Assembly: GCA_035578175.1 (NCBI GenBank)
Contig: JAQMRL010000006.1
Coordinates: forward strand, 24,153,506 to 24,217,505
Direction of reading: 5' to 3'
Source of the DNA: Catonia carolina
Taxonomy: Eukaryota > Arthropoda > Insecta > Hemiptera > Achilidae
DNA length: 64,000 bases
Numbering within the stretch: the stretch's first letter is position 1; every line of letters starts with the position of its first letter. This document shows, piece after piece, positions 9,601 to 18,242 of the stretch. Under the pieces are notes generated by a model. That model was not told the origin of the DNA. It saw only the letters and a program-made list of their open reading frames with translations, and ran no database searches. Position numbers and translations under genes: made by a program.

Positions 9601-10869
9601 ATGAGTCATATCCACTAGTTATGCCCAAACTTAAGGAGCTGTACAGCCTCCTTGCAATTTATGATTGGTTGTTGTCACTTGTCATACGTATTCTGTTCAT
9701 TAAACGTTCGTAATTTCATAATTCTCATTATTTTTTTGTGATTTCATGTGTAATGTAACACACTTTTTTGTTCTGACCTGGTTGTTTTGTTATCTGAAAG
9801 CACACGATTTTATTTTTTTAATTCCTATTTGTTTCACACATTTTGTTGACTTTATATACGTACAGCAACTAGTCTACTATCAATGTCTTTGTCAGTTTCA
9901 ACGCCGCGTAATGATATGACTGAGTGAACGAATAAAGCTTCTCGACAAAATAATAACTTATACTCCTAACCTTAAGCCAGCGTAAACTATCGGAACTAAC
10001 CCGTGTACTGAAAAGTTTGATAGCTTGTATCGTGCTCCAAGAAGATAAAATACACCAAGAGTGGGCATTAAAAAGATCATGGAACAACTCAAAAAAGAAA
10101 ACGTGGAAGGAAAGGGCCCATTTATTGAGGAAACGCTGAATGAATGGTCCGCCATTGTAACGTCGCAAGGTGTAAGTGCCAATGGTCCAATGCTTAAAAC
10201 CAAGGCAAAAGATTTTGCTAAAACGTTTAATCATTGTTCTGATACCCTTTCATTTTTTCGTGTGTATATGGATAGAACTTGCATGTAAAATATAGACCTA
10301 TGTGTGTTATAAAATACAGTATCATAATAAAATACAATGTATTTAATAAAATACGGTATCGTATACGCTACATTTTACGAATCCGTTTATTAGGGCCAGC
10401 CGTTTAATTGGGTCAAAATGCCCCGGTCCCGTTGTGTCCCAATTATCCGGAATCGACTGTATATTGCAAAATAAATTCAGAAAATTTGTTCATTTATAAA
10501 AGTATTGGCAAGTACATTTCAATTACACTAAATTTATTTTTAAAATGTTAAAAATATTGGGAAATACAATGCACAAATAAAGTACAAAGTACGAGATTTG
10601 GATTACGTAGTTTAGCCATTAAAATTATATTCCTTATTGTATTGTCCAATATCGGCGTTGAACCCAACAGGCCTTTTTTTGTTGTTGGAGTTTATAAAAT
10701 AAAACAAGCTGACCTAAATTTTAGTGAAATGAGTATAAAACTTACTAGTGTTGAAATTTTGCTCGTGATATTGCGTTTTATTTTCATCTTCAATATTTAA
10801 TACAACTTCTTTATCACCATGCTGAACACGTTGACTGGTTCCTATCGTTATTAAAGCAAATACGAGAAC
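565..10869 (-). CDS. RR-type cuticular protein gene with CYPGSxDPxC repeats (spliced; 7 exons visible, both ends incomplete)
   Basis: This gene most likely encodes a secreted structural cuticle protein. Exons in transcript order are 10869-10746, 8784-7522, 7348-7037, 4068-3967, 2361-2287, 1132-1025 and 657-565. All join in frame at GT/AG sites. The protein order is: hydrophobic signal-peptide core, short charged linker, RR chitin-binding domain, His-rich segment, then a Pro/Thr/Ser-rich tail with 18 complete C-x-P-G-S-x-[DN]-P-x-C motifs. The RR fold is known to bind chitin in insect cuticle. The cysteine-rich tail is unusual because RR proteins generally lack cysteine. The domain order recalls insect proteins annotated as l(3)malignant blood neoplasm (Mbn), but this comes from memory and is not certain, so no symbol is given. 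The start-codon exon was not found. The last visible exon ends in a donor site, so the 3' end is probably outside the window. Confidence 0.85.
1025..1132 (-). CDS. Cuticle gene, single-repeat exon
   Basis: The exon is 108 bp (36 codons, phase 1-1), with acceptor TTATACAG and donor GTTAGTTA. It encodes STDPRC, a linker rich in Pro, Thr and Ser, and ICYPG. The bases around both splice sites closely match those of the neighbouring repeat exons. Confidence 0.85.
1267..1612 (+). repeat. R repeat, copy 1 (diverged)
   Basis: R is an approximately 375-bp interspersed repeat found at least eight times here. Its head is GGTCATCAGCCGAAAGGCTGG (degenerate in this copy) followed by a TTTGAACCT box. Its middle contains TGCAAATGACACCTTCACTT and a GAGATAACTCTGACTAGTG block, and its tail contains ACACTCCACCTG. 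This copy lies in an intron of the cuticle gene and lacks part of the middle. No terminal inverted repeats or poly(A) tail are evident, so the class is unknown. Confidence 0.7.
1640..1865 (+). repeat. X repeat, partial copy
   Basis: The stretch matches the 5' third of the X family. It has a TTTTCACTTTTT block, a CTCTTACAATTT-like block, and TTTGTGCTCC followed by GGCATGACTGAAGAAATT (compare ATGCCTGCTGAAATTCTT in the copy near 59.2 kb). It lies in an intron of the cuticle gene. Confidence 0.5.
2287..2361 (-). CDS. Cuticle gene, single-repeat exon (shortest)
   Basis: The exon is 75 bp (25 codons, phase 1-1), with acceptor TTAACCAG and donor GTTAGTAG. It encodes STDPRC, a linker of Pro, Gly, Ser, Arg and Thr, and NCYPG. 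It is the shortest of the four single-repeat exons, and the length differences lie in the Pro/Gly linker. Confidence 0.85.
3470..3924 (-). mobile_element. LINE-D 3' fragment (non-LTR retrotransposon)
   Basis: The frame 3924-3589 on the minus strand reads MKFYKVMTASVLLYGIESW, then VTTKR, AAEMRFLKMLKGCSRLD, NEEIRSELGVFSLN. This is the conserved region downstream of the reverse transcriptase in a widespread insect LINE group. It is 5' truncated, and the final part (GKTSQVGRR) is out of register with the normal Gly-Arg-Pro-rich tail. It lies inside a cuticle-gene intron, in the same orientation as the gene. Confidence 0.7.
3967..4068 (-). CDS. Cuticle gene, single-repeat exon
   Basis: The exon is 102 bp (34 codons, phase 1-1), with acceptor TTATACAG and donor GTTAGTTG. 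It encodes SNDPRC, a linker of Gly, Pro, Ser and Thr, then VCYPG. It has the same layout as the three exons downstream: the second half of one Cys motif at its start and the first half of the next at its end. Confidence 0.85.
4240..4800 (+). mobile_element. LINE-B 3' fragment, decayed
   Basis: From 4449 the plus strand reads ERRIVRCILGPKKEEDYYS, then, after stops, VRKRRLVFFRHGARIKDNRL. This is the LINE-B pattern ILRKIxGP...RRxxFxGHxxRMxxxRL. Many stops and shifts are present. The piece before 4449 is only tentatively assigned. Confidence 0.5.
5230..5755. other. GC-rich island of unknown origin
   Basis: This block is much richer in G and C than the surrounding DNA. It contains partly repeated phrases, for example GAGACCGTTGACCA near 5479 and AAGACCGTTGACCA near 5585. 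Open frames of about 65 codons run on both strands (5331-5531 plus, 5733-5536 minus) and neither resembles a known protein. It directly precedes a LINE-D tail on the same strand. Internal or 5' transposon sequence is the likeliest explanation. Confidence 0.35.
5756..5930 (+). mobile_element. LINE-D extreme 3' tail
   Basis: The plus strand encodes WKYKPRGKRGLERPKRDEYR followed by NRPLSLN and a stop. This matches the terminal YxPxGKRxxGRPKxRW motif of LINE-D proteins. The tail is short, damaged and 5' truncated. Confidence 0.5.
5940..6170 (-). mobile_element. LINE-A 3' tail
   Basis: The minus strand reads YFGHVMRHPGKYNLLHLVIQ, GKIAGGRGPGRRRTSWLRNL, REW, then ELFRVAVNKVMVANMIANVR and a short CTTCTTTAAG-side tail. 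This is the C-terminal end of LINE-A, also found at 19.0-19.5 kb and 33.7-35.2 kb. It is 5' truncated but nearly intact in frame. Confidence 0.7.
6246..6328 (-). pseudogene. Decayed repeat exon of the cuticle gene
   Basis: On the minus strand the stretch starts GATCAACAGACCCACATTTT, close to the start of the live repeat exons (GTTCAACTGATCCACGTTGT), and ends GCTACCCAGCTTAG, like the live CTACCCAGGTTAG ends. The middle holds a short palindrome (TTCATTAATTATTAATGAA) and in-frame stops, the acceptor has lost its AG, and the donor is GC or lost. It sits in the intron between exons 7037-7348 and 3967-4068, in the right orientation. This looks like a lost exon unit. Confidence 0.55.
6463..6602 (+). 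repeat. R repeat, 5' fragment
   Basis: The fragment contains GGTCATCACCCGGAAGGGTA, TTTGAACCTCTAAGG, TACTAAGTAAAACGA and the CTTCCTCACTGAGTG block. It stops where other copies continue into GGCCCTCTG. Confidence 0.6.
7037..7348 (-). CDS. Cuticle gene, second repeat exon (3 internal Cys motifs)
   Basis: The exon is 312 bp (104 codons, phase 1-1). Its acceptor is ATTTTAG and its donor starts GTTAGA. It starts GSTDPKC, completing the motif begun in the previous exon. It contains two CYPGSTDPRC units and one CYNGSKDPRC variant, and ends NCYPG. The linkers are rich in Pro, Thr and Gln. The intron separating it from the main exon is only 173 bp, so the two probably arose by local duplication or by splitting of one exon. 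Confidence 0.88.
7375..7440. repeat. Short dispersed repeat also present at 36138-36200
   Basis: Both places share CATCTTTTGGTTGTTCTCTA, followed by TCAAAATTAAAGTTAAAAA after a variable gap. One copy lies in the 173-bp cuticle-gene intron and the other lies beside a (TAA)n tract. The origin is unknown. Confidence 0.5.
7522..8784 (-). CDS. Cuticle gene, main exon: RR chitin-binding domain, His-rich region, 10 Cys repeats
   Basis: The exon is 1263 bp (421 codons, phase 1 at both ends), with acceptor TTGTTTTAG and donor GTAAGC. About residues 1-55 match the RR consensus: YLFGYELGPDGQFHHEN, then GCYGYLDPEGLLRVTYYVSD and GWGYRV. About residues 65-110 are a His/Glu/Gly-rich block with runs of up to five His. 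Next comes a Pro/Thr/Ser-rich region with ten C-[YFQ]-P-G-S-x-[DN]-P-x-C units at 12-30-residue spacings. The exon ends CYPG, split in the Gly codon. In sclerotised cuticle, His side chains are known to form adducts with catechol quinones, so the His block may be a cross-linking segment. Overlapping open frames in this stretch are shadows of the repetitive codons. Confidence 0.9.
9241..10459. mobile_element. pogo/Tigger-like DNA transposon relic (complete ends, decayed interior)
   Basis: The element is 1219 bp and is flanked by TA on both sides (9239-9240 and 10460-10461). Its inverted termini are CAGTCGATTCCGGATA(G/A)TTGG. Inside, the plus-strand frame 10061-10288 reads FIEETLNEWSAIVTSQGVSA, NGPMLKTKAKDFAKTFN. 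This matches the second half of the CENP-B/Tc5-type helix-turn-helix domain of pogo-family transposases. No DDE catalytic region was seen, so the element is internally deleted and non-autonomous. It lies in the intron between the signal-peptide exon and the RR exon. Confidence 0.75.
10746..10869 (-). CDS. Cuticle gene, signal-peptide exon (first one visible)
   Basis: The exon is 124 bp, entered in phase 0 after a good acceptor (TTTCTTTCAG) and ended by a consensus donor GTAAGT. It encodes 41 residues plus one base. It begins VLVFALITIGTSQ, a hydrophobic signal-peptide core with a likely cleavage site just after. A charged stretch rich in Asp, Glu, Asn and Gln follows. The leftover base A joins GT of the next exon to make Ser, leading directly into the RR domain. 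Entry in phase 0 within the signal peptide is the usual arrangement of cuticular-protein genes, whose first exon often encodes only a few residues. That first exon was not located. Confidence 0.8.
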
Positions 10870-11379
10870 CTGAAAGAAACCAGAAAGTTAGTGTTAAAAA
10901 TACTATGCATAATGAAAATTAATATCATACATTTATGAATAAAAGCCTTTTCAGAAAAAAATAAATTAAGGAAAAAAGTATGCATTTCTTTGTACCCAGT
11001 ATTTTACAATCCTAATTATGTAACTCGCCACAAGGATGACTACAGAATTTAAAAATGTAAAACTTCAAAGTTCTCAAAAGGAATTCACTACAATTCCATT
11101 CGGTTTTTTAACAAATTACCATTAAGAATAATACTCCTAATATTAAAAAGCTAAACTTCTTTTATTAAAATGAAGTAGAAGGTTTTTAATGTAACGCATT
11201 TTTTTCTGATCAGAAGTTCTTAAATTATCTTTCATAGACTGCTCTTTAAAATGATATCTGTTTAAAATTTACACTTAACATTGTATAGATTAAATGACAA
11301 ACCTGAAATTTCAATGTAAAACAAGAACTTGGTTTTAAGAACAAGAACTGTGTTTAAGTGCTAATTAAATGTACAAAGT
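10870..11379. other. Upstream side of the signal-peptide exon; no exon or repeat recognised
   Basis: This AT-rich sequence belongs to the intron before exon 10746-10869 on the minus strand. No nearby ATG with a phase-0 donor was found here. Confidence 0.4.
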
Positions 11380-11566
11380 TTTTTTTTTTATTTAACGTCG
11401 CATCAACTACAAGGTCATTAGCGACGACGTTGGGGTCTAACTGTGTGTAATGAGGATGAAATGATTTTTTGTAACGTATGAAAATATGCCATGCCTGAGT
11501 GGGATTCGAACCCAGGACCGCATGATGAGAGGCGAGCACGTTACCATGCGCCAATGCGCAAAACAA
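11380..11566 (-). mobile_element. tRNA-derived SINE (group 3)
   Basis: In minus orientation the head contains a Pol III B box (GGGTTCGAATCCCA). The body includes GGCATATTTTCATACGTTAC, the phrase AACGTCGTCGCTAATGACC, and a GTTGATGCGACGTTAAATAA end followed by A-rich sequence. Copies with the same body occur at 46.6 kb (plus) and 47.9 kb (minus). SINEs are non-coding and are mobilised by LINE enzymes. Confidence 0.8.
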
Positions 11567-11666
11567 AACAAAGTTTTGTTTTAGTGAATAAACTACATTA
11601 GATAGTAAACAAAAATAAAATCGTACAAATTATTTGTTAAAATAGATTTAAACAAATAGATTTATC

Positions 11667-11947
11667 AGCTGTTTAACAGCTGATTTTCGGAGACGAAGGT
11701 TCCTGGTTCAAATCCTAGTAAAGGTAGTTACTTTTATACGGATTTGAATACTAGACCGTGGTTGCCGGTGTACTTTGATGGTTGGGGCTCAATTAACCAT
11801 ACTCTCTCAGGAGTAGTCGACCTGGGTCTGTACAAGACTACACCTCATTTACACGTCACACACATCATCCTCATCTCATTGGGTCATGGGGTTGCTTATT
11901 GTTCTAAAATTGAACAGATTGCAACGTACACATTTATTAGAAATTTT
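11667..11947 (+). mobile_element. SINE group 1, 5' truncated copy
   Basis: The copy contains AGCTGTTTAACAGCTGATTT, the B-box-like GGTTCAAATCC, TTTGATGGTTGGGGCTCAAT, TACAAGACTACACCTCATTT, and the 3' phrase TTGCTTATTGTTCTAAA. The tRNA-like head seen at 17.92 kb is missing. The open frame across this copy is a SINE artefact. Confidence 0.8.
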
Positions 11948-11969
11948 TAAAAAAATAGATTTTAATGTA

Positions 11970-12734
11970 CCGCGTGTCCCACGATGAGGTTGCTATTTTT
12001 GAATTAATAAGCCGGAAGTATCGGACACTCTACAGACTGGAAGCTTTACATTTGTAATAAATAAATATATAAAAAATTACCCTCGACTTTTATTTTATTA
12101 CGATTAGTCAAAACAAAATGGCGGAAAGTAATTTTACTTGCATAACCATTTCAAATTGGTGATTTGTTACGATGTTACTTAAATAATAATATGAAAGTGA
12201 TAAATTATTAATGAACACAAAATTTGTTTCATTAAGCTTTATTTGAACTGATGACCATCAATAGCTACGCACTGATAGCAACGAAATAAAAATGAGTCAT
12301 AAGCGGTTTTGAAAAATTGCCGAGGTATCAACAGCAGTTCCTCTTCAATCAGTCTTATTAATTTATCGTCTGTTGCAATTGTGTGAGAATAAATCTTTTT
12401 CTTTAAAAAAGCCCAATAGGAAAAATCCCTAACAAACAAGTCTGGCTATCTAGGAGGCCAGTTCATAAAGCCGCTGCCCCGACCTATCCAACGAATAGGA
12501 AGATTTTGGTTTAAAACCGCTTTGACCACATTAGAATTGTTCCATATTGTTCATTTTTTAATATTATTTTCTTATTTCACTATTTTTTATTTGTCATAAG
12601 CAAATGAAAGTCGAGGGTATTTTTTATAGGCCTACATATCTGTTTATTAAAGTTGTAAAGTTTCCAGTCTGTAGAGTGTGACATATGTCCGGCATATTAA
12701 TTCAAAAATAGTAACCTCTTTGTGGGACACCCGG
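11970..12734 (-). mobile_element. Mariner-type element, internally deleted, with long inverted termini
   Basis: The termini begin CCG(C/G)GTGTCCCAC next to TA on each side. The inverted similarity runs about 110 bp, through ACTCTACAGACTGGAA to ACCCTCGACTTT. The minus strand retains the transposase C-terminus: RWIGRGSGFMNWPPR, then PDL, DFSYWAFLKKKIYS and a final FxFRCxxCxxxxGxxF. The third catalytic Asp motif (SPDLTPxDF in the family) is damaged by a stop and substitutions. The N-terminal half is gone. Confidence 0.75.
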
Positions 12735-12857
12735 TATATTACTATATTTTGACGATGTCTATTCTTTACATAAATATATACAATACATACATTGATTGTA
12801 AATAATTTAAAGATATAAATAAGTAAATAAATAAGTAAAATCAATAAGGTCATTCCA

Positions 12858-13306
12858 AAATTAGGGAAATGGAAAAGCAGGAAATAAAAATACTCAGGAA
12901 AATTTATGGGACCATCAATAATAACGGCATTTGGATGAAGAGACCTCAGAATGAGGTCTAAAATAATACCAACACAATTACAGAAGAAATCAGGAAACGC
13001 AGAGCAAAGTTTTACACACATACCTACAGGATGGAGAACTCCAGAATCGTAAAGAAACTACTCGACATTATAACAAAAAGTGAAACCGGTACAGAATGGC
13101 TAAAAGAAGTCGAGATGGACCTACAACAGATCAACATTGAAAATCTTGAAGACCGCACCGAATGCCGGAATAAAATCATAAATGTAATGTTCCAGCAAAG
13201 AATACCACGACAACCGGTAAAAAAATGGACAGATGAACGAAAGAAGGAGCATTCCGAGAGGATGAAGAGATTTTGGGTGGAGAGGAGGAAGAACAACCCA
13301 AAGTGA
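12858..13306 (+). mobile_element. LINE-B 3' fragment
   Basis: The plus strand reads EMEKQEIKILRKIYGTINNN, then after a stop RRAKFYTHTYRMENSRIVKK, WLKEVEMDLQQI, and ends KKWTDERKKEHSERMKRFWV followed by a Lys/Arg-rich end and a stop. This is the C-terminal part of LINE-B, including the SERMKxYW terminal motif. The segment from 13031 is open. It is 5' truncated. Confidence 0.7.
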
Positions 13307-13319
13307 AATCATGATTCAA

Positions 13320-15187
13320 GTTCATTCGCTCTCCTGTAGAAGAACAATCGAAAATAATTATAATAAATAAAATAAGTATTAAATAAGTGTAATAAATTAA
13401 TTTTGATTGATTGTATTTTTTAGAGTATTACGGAACTTTACAAATTTTAACCAGTTACAGGAAAATATTAAATACTCTATGGAAAGGAACTTTCACTCTT
13501 CTTTGTTCATTTCATTTGTTATTGCACCAAATACTGCTAGGTAACACAAGTTATATTTATTCAATTTTTATAAAATATTCTGTTGGCGTATGTGAATAAT
13601 TGCTCGGTTGTTCATCAGAAAACAATACTTTCTTAAAACAAAACAAAAATCGTGATGGATTGTGTAACATTTAAATAACAAATCACCAACATATGTCATA
13701 GAAATGTAAACTTGTTCTGTCGGTTATGTAGTTATTAGTATAGTTTACAAAATTAATTAGTATAGTATTCGGATTTGGGATTCAAGCTTATATTGATATA
13801 TACAATTTTTTATTATGGTACTTTTAAAATCGGGATTGAAAGGTGTTAGAAATATTAGGATTTCATCACGTCAATGTTTCCTCATATTAGAAAGAAAATT
13901 ATTTTATATTTATGGCAATTACTTTATTTCCAAAATATGATTTTCTGTTAGTTAAAATATATTAAACGAGAAGACAGATAATGTTGTTTAATGTGCTATA
14001 AATGAAGTATTTCAAGATCATGCTGTCTCACATGTTGATTTGTCAAGACTTGTGCACAAAAAATGTGGAACCATAAATGGAAAAGATATCGAAGTAAATT
14101 ACATGACTTCAGAGGAAACATACATGATGTATTAACATCACAAAGTAACAGACAAGTTTAAGTACTTATAACACGTCTACGAATTGGGTATTCAAGGCTC
14201 ACACATAAATACTTACTTCAAAAGACCAATGCACCGACCTTTTATTTTTGCAGCGATACTACATTGACTATAAAACGCTTACTTATACATTGCCTAACAT
14301 TATGTAATCCTCAAAAACAGTACAACATAACACAAAATACAAAATTCATTCTAACGGATACCAAGAGTCTGCATTAACAGTAATTGCAAAACAGTCCGAC
14401 GTAAATAAAAAAAGGACATCAACAGTATACATCACCTGTTTTTGCACCTCAGAGACTTACAGTTACAGGAGACATTTTAATTAAAATTCTGTAAATTGTG
14501 GTCGCTAAGATTTCATTTTAACGCAAACTTAAATAAAAATAAACATAAAGTTAGTATATGTATGTAAGTAGAAAAGTAAAATAATTCAATTAAATAAATC
14601 GAACATGATGCAAAAAAATTTAGATTTCCATTTTCTTATAAAAGAAATAAAAAGATAAAAATACGGTTTTGTAATCTGCGAATTTTATTTTAATATTGAA
14701 TCCTTGGATAGAAAATATAGAGAATATTTTATTATTTATTTCATAACGCAAAACTGCAGAAATATTTCAAAGTAATAAAGTGATATTACTTGACTTTTAC
14801 TTGACTGTTACAACAGCCTAGGAAGAGATTTTGAAGTGAGTGAAAAGAGATTACGATTGCCTTTACAGTAATGTTATTTACAAAAAACAGCTATTTCATA
14901 CTTGCTATTAATAATAACTAACTACTAATAACCTACTATTTATTGCCTTACTACTGTTTATGCCACCTACATTCCTGCTTAAACTTAAATATATCGTCTT
15001 CGTAGTGAATCAGGTTAGCTGTTAGAGAAGATGAGGAGTTAAACTACGAACAATTATTTGTAAAAATATTAAGTTATGAGAACATATCTTTAAATATTCT
15101 ATACCCGAACTGTTTTGCATAAGGTGGCGCGCATTAACAAGTTTTAAGTCCGACTTTTTCTACCTTTTATTACACCGGGTGGCATTA
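13320..15187. other. AT-rich, no gene or recognised repeat
   Basis: The only open frames are short and AT-driven (for example 13411-13599 plus) and lack recognisable motifs. Nothing else was identified up to the mariner end at 15188. Confidence 0.45.
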
Positions 15188-16569
15188 CACCGGGGGTATG
15201 TCGGTTTCCCCTTGAGATGGGACATTTCATATTGATAAGTGGTAATAGTGTAATGGTGGCAGCATCACGTACAACATTCATTAGTTGTCTGTAACAGTGG
15301 CTAGTGTGAGGTACGTCTCCGTGTAGTTACTATTTCTATACTTTGTAACAGTACTTTTAAAATGTTTATAATTGAACAACGAGTTTATATGCTTCAGTTG
15401 TGGTGGAAGCATCATAAAAATACTACTAAAGTACTGGAAGAATTTAGTGATAAGTATCCAGGTGTGTCGTTACCGACTCGGCAACACTTACAAAGGTTAA
15501 ATAAGAAATTTTAAAACACAGGAATCGTATTAAATGCCCCAAAGTGTGGTCGTCCACGATCGATTTGCAATGACGATAACCTACAAAAGGTTGCTGAAGG
15601 GGTTGTATCCAGTCCTGGTAAATCAACTCGTAAGGCATCTTCAGAACTAAGGTTATCAGAAACTATTGTGCAAAGGATGATGAAGGAATTAAAATTGAAG
15701 CCATTTCGTCCATCTTTACTCCAAGCGCTTCATGAGGACGATAGTGACAGGCGGTTGGAATTCTGTGAGACAGTCGCTATCCGTGCAGAAGCCGATCCAA
15801 ACTTTTTGCGATCAATTTTATGATCTGACGGAGCATGTTTCAAACTCAATGGACTTGTTAATCGATATAACTGGGTGTACTGGTTGGATACAAATCCTCA
15901 TTTATAGTAATTCAAATAGAGCTTAATGTGCCTGGTGTTATGGTATGGGGAGGTATTTTGAGTTCTGCGCTGATAGATCCTTACTTTTTTTAAGGAAATG
16001 TTGACTCGGAAAATTACTTACAAATGCTACAGGAAGTAGGGTTTCTGGAACTTGAAAACAATCCTTTTTATAATATCCAATCTGGCATCTGGTAACAAGA
16101 TGGCGCCCCAGCACACTTCAGTATCGAAGTTTGTGAGTTTTTAAGTTCCAAAATTGATGAATGGATTAGTCGTCGTGGTACAATCGAATGGTCTGCACGC
16201 TCACCAGATTTAACGCCATGTGATTTTTAACTGTAGGGTATTGTAAAGAAACTAGTGTATTCTTCAAAGCCACAAAACCTGCACGAACTAAAAAGTTCAA
16301 TTGAAATTGCATTTGACTATGCAAATGACGATTAAATGTTACTGTTGAAAATTTGTGAATCAGTTTTAAGTCGCTGTATAAAGTGTACTAACTATATAGT
16401 GTGAGTATATAGAATCATGGTGGACATTTTGAACACCTGCTATAACATTTTCAAGGTAATTTATTTGTACAGTTCATATAATAATTTTTTTTGTCTATAG
16501 GTTTCTTATTCCTTTAACCTTTCTTCCGATTTCCGTAAATATTGGGTAACCGACATATGGGACAACCTG
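15188..16569 (+). mobile_element. Tc1/mariner-superfamily element, full length, inactive
   Basis: The element is 1382 bp with TA on each side (15186-15187 and 16570-16571). Its ends share TATGTCGGTT(T/A)CCC in inverted orientation, and the outermost bases have diverged. The interior is a decayed transposase gene (separate entry). The size is typical of a mariner-type element. Confidence 0.75.
15361..16402 (+). pseudogene. Mariner-type transposase pseudogene
   Basis: The reading starts MFIIEQRVYMLQLWWKHHKN and moves through an N-terminal helix-turn-helix region with KCGRPRS. The first catalytic region is SDGACFKLNG, with NRYNWVYW after it. The second is QDGAPAHF and the third is RSPDLTPCDF followed by LWGIVKKLVYSS. 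These match the three acidic catalytic motifs of mariner-type enzymes, which cut and paste the element. At least five stops and several frameshifts prevent translation, and the reading must change frame near 15780-15830 and 15925. It is related to the deleted element at 11970-12734. Confidence 0.75.
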
Positions 16570-16571
16570 TA

Positions 16572-17740
16572 TTATCTTCAATAAATATTTAGAAAATGAA
16601 GAATGCCGTGCGGAATTAAAATATACATTTTAAAAATCGTCTAATTAATATTAAATAATAATTAGATACCCCTACCTTACAAATTGTGTAATGTAGGGTT
16701 CTAAAATGATCTGTAACATATGAAATGCTTTTGAAAAAACGCTGTTTATCTATCGGACAACGGGTATTTGAATATCAGACATTATTATATCGATTTTTTT
16801 ATAAAACGTTCTATTTATAATAAAACAATAATTTATTCCGTTTCAATACCGTAATTATATTCATTGTAAATCAAACTAAAATGTACTTCTTTCGTTTAAT
16901 TTTCTAATAGTTTTACATTTTTCAAAAAAATCAATAATAAAGAGTATTTTTTTAATTAATTGCAAATAATTAACTATTATGTTCATACTACACAGATAGA
17001 TAATTAATATTACTTTAAAACTAATTAATATTCCAAGGTAAATATTTTAATGATATTTAATTGTTTTACAACATAATTTATAATAGTCCGTAAAAATATT
17101 GTTTCCAGGTAATTAAATGAATGTACATTTTATAATATTTGCCAATTTCTGTACAAATGTTTTAATTTTCCAGAATAGTATTTAAACTTGGAAGCTCATC
17201 AAATATGTAAAACTAAAGGCCGATAAAATAATATAATTCATATAACAAATAAATTTCAGTTACGGTTATTCATAAATTAAGTTTTATTATGGTAATTATT
17301 CATTAAATGTAAATTATATAATGTTGTATTTACCAAGAAATCTATTTTTAAGCGATCACCTCAGTAGAAAATTTGGCAAAACGCATGAATTCTATGGCAA
17401 AGAGTCTGCATTTGATAATTATGGCGAGCAGGCCATTAGATTCTAGAAATTTAAAAGCAGTTTTAAATTATCCCTCATCGTAGTCTCTAGGGAAATTTAG
17501 AGAGGACAAATGCTGTTAATTTCAAATTAGTTCTACAACAGTTGTAATTAATAAAAACTTATCTGACCAGTGTGATTTAATTCAGAATAATAATTTAATT
17601 TTAAAAACAAATTTCACTCTTCGAAAACTTTCGACGGATATATCCCCCAAAAAACTTTTTCTACAGGTAGTTTTGTGGATATATCTGGACATTTACATAT
17701 TAAATTAAAAAGTATTTTGACTAAAATTTGTCCATTTTTT
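16572..17740. other. AT-rich, no gene or recognised repeat
   Basis: Long A/T runs occur, with no open frame of interest and no clear family match. Confidence 0.45.
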
Positions 17741-17744
17741 GGTT

Positions 17745-17897
17745 TTACGTCAGACTGTTTCGCGACTGCTGCTAATGCAGACAGTGAGAGGATGATACAT
17801 GAAGATGTGGAAAAAATGCCAGACCTAATCGGGAATCGAACCCAGGACCGCGGCGTAGAAGCCAGTTGCACTAACCACTACGTCAACGGGCCGGGCA
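17745..17897 (-). mobile_element. tRNA-derived SINE, variant copy
   Basis: The minus-strand head has GCCCGGCCCGTTGACGTAGT as a diverged A-box region and the B box GGGTTCGATTCCCGATTAGG. A short body follows (GGCATTTTTTCCACATCTTC). The body differs from the group 3 copies at 11.4 and 46.6 kb, and the 3' side resembles the truncated end of the 47.9-kb copy. Open frames crossing it on both strands are artefacts. Confidence 0.65.
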
Positions 17898-17918
17898 AAA
17901 TTTGTCCTAATAGTCATC

Positions 17919-18240
17919 AAACCCACCGGGTTAGTCTAGAGGTATAGTCGTCGCCAAAATGAGCTGTTTAACAGCTGATTTTCGGAGATGAAGGTTCCTG
18001 GTTCAAATCGTAGTAAAGGTAGTTACTTTTACACGGATTTGAATCCTAGATAGTGGTTACCGATGTACTTTGATGGTTGGGGTTCAATTAACCATACTCT
18101 CTCAGTAATAGTCGGCCTGGGTCTGTACAAGACTACACCTCATTTACACGTCATACACATCATTCTCATCTCATTGGGCCATGGGGTTGCTCATTGTTCT
18201 GAATGAACAGATTGCATCAAACACACATTAGGAATAAAAA
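17919..18240 (+). mobile_element. SINE group 1, essentially full-length reference copy
   Basis: The head is ACCCACCGGGTTAGTCTAGA with a Pol III A-box-like GTTAGTCTAGAGG, and the B-box-like GGTTCAAATCG lies about 70 bp on. The body contains GGATTTGAATCCTAGATAGT, a GATGGTTGGGGTTCAATTAA box, TGTACAAGACTACACCTCA and a CATTGGGCCATGGGGTTGC box. The tail is ACACACATTAGGAATAAAAA. This copy gives the intact structure against which the other copies can be compared. Confidence 0.85.
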
Positions 18241-18242
18241 AA

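Noticed and set aside
9869..10234. 121-codon minus-strand frame in the pogo-like element
   Set aside because: It lies opposite the recognisable helix-turn-helix remnant on the plus strand and shows no motif of its own.
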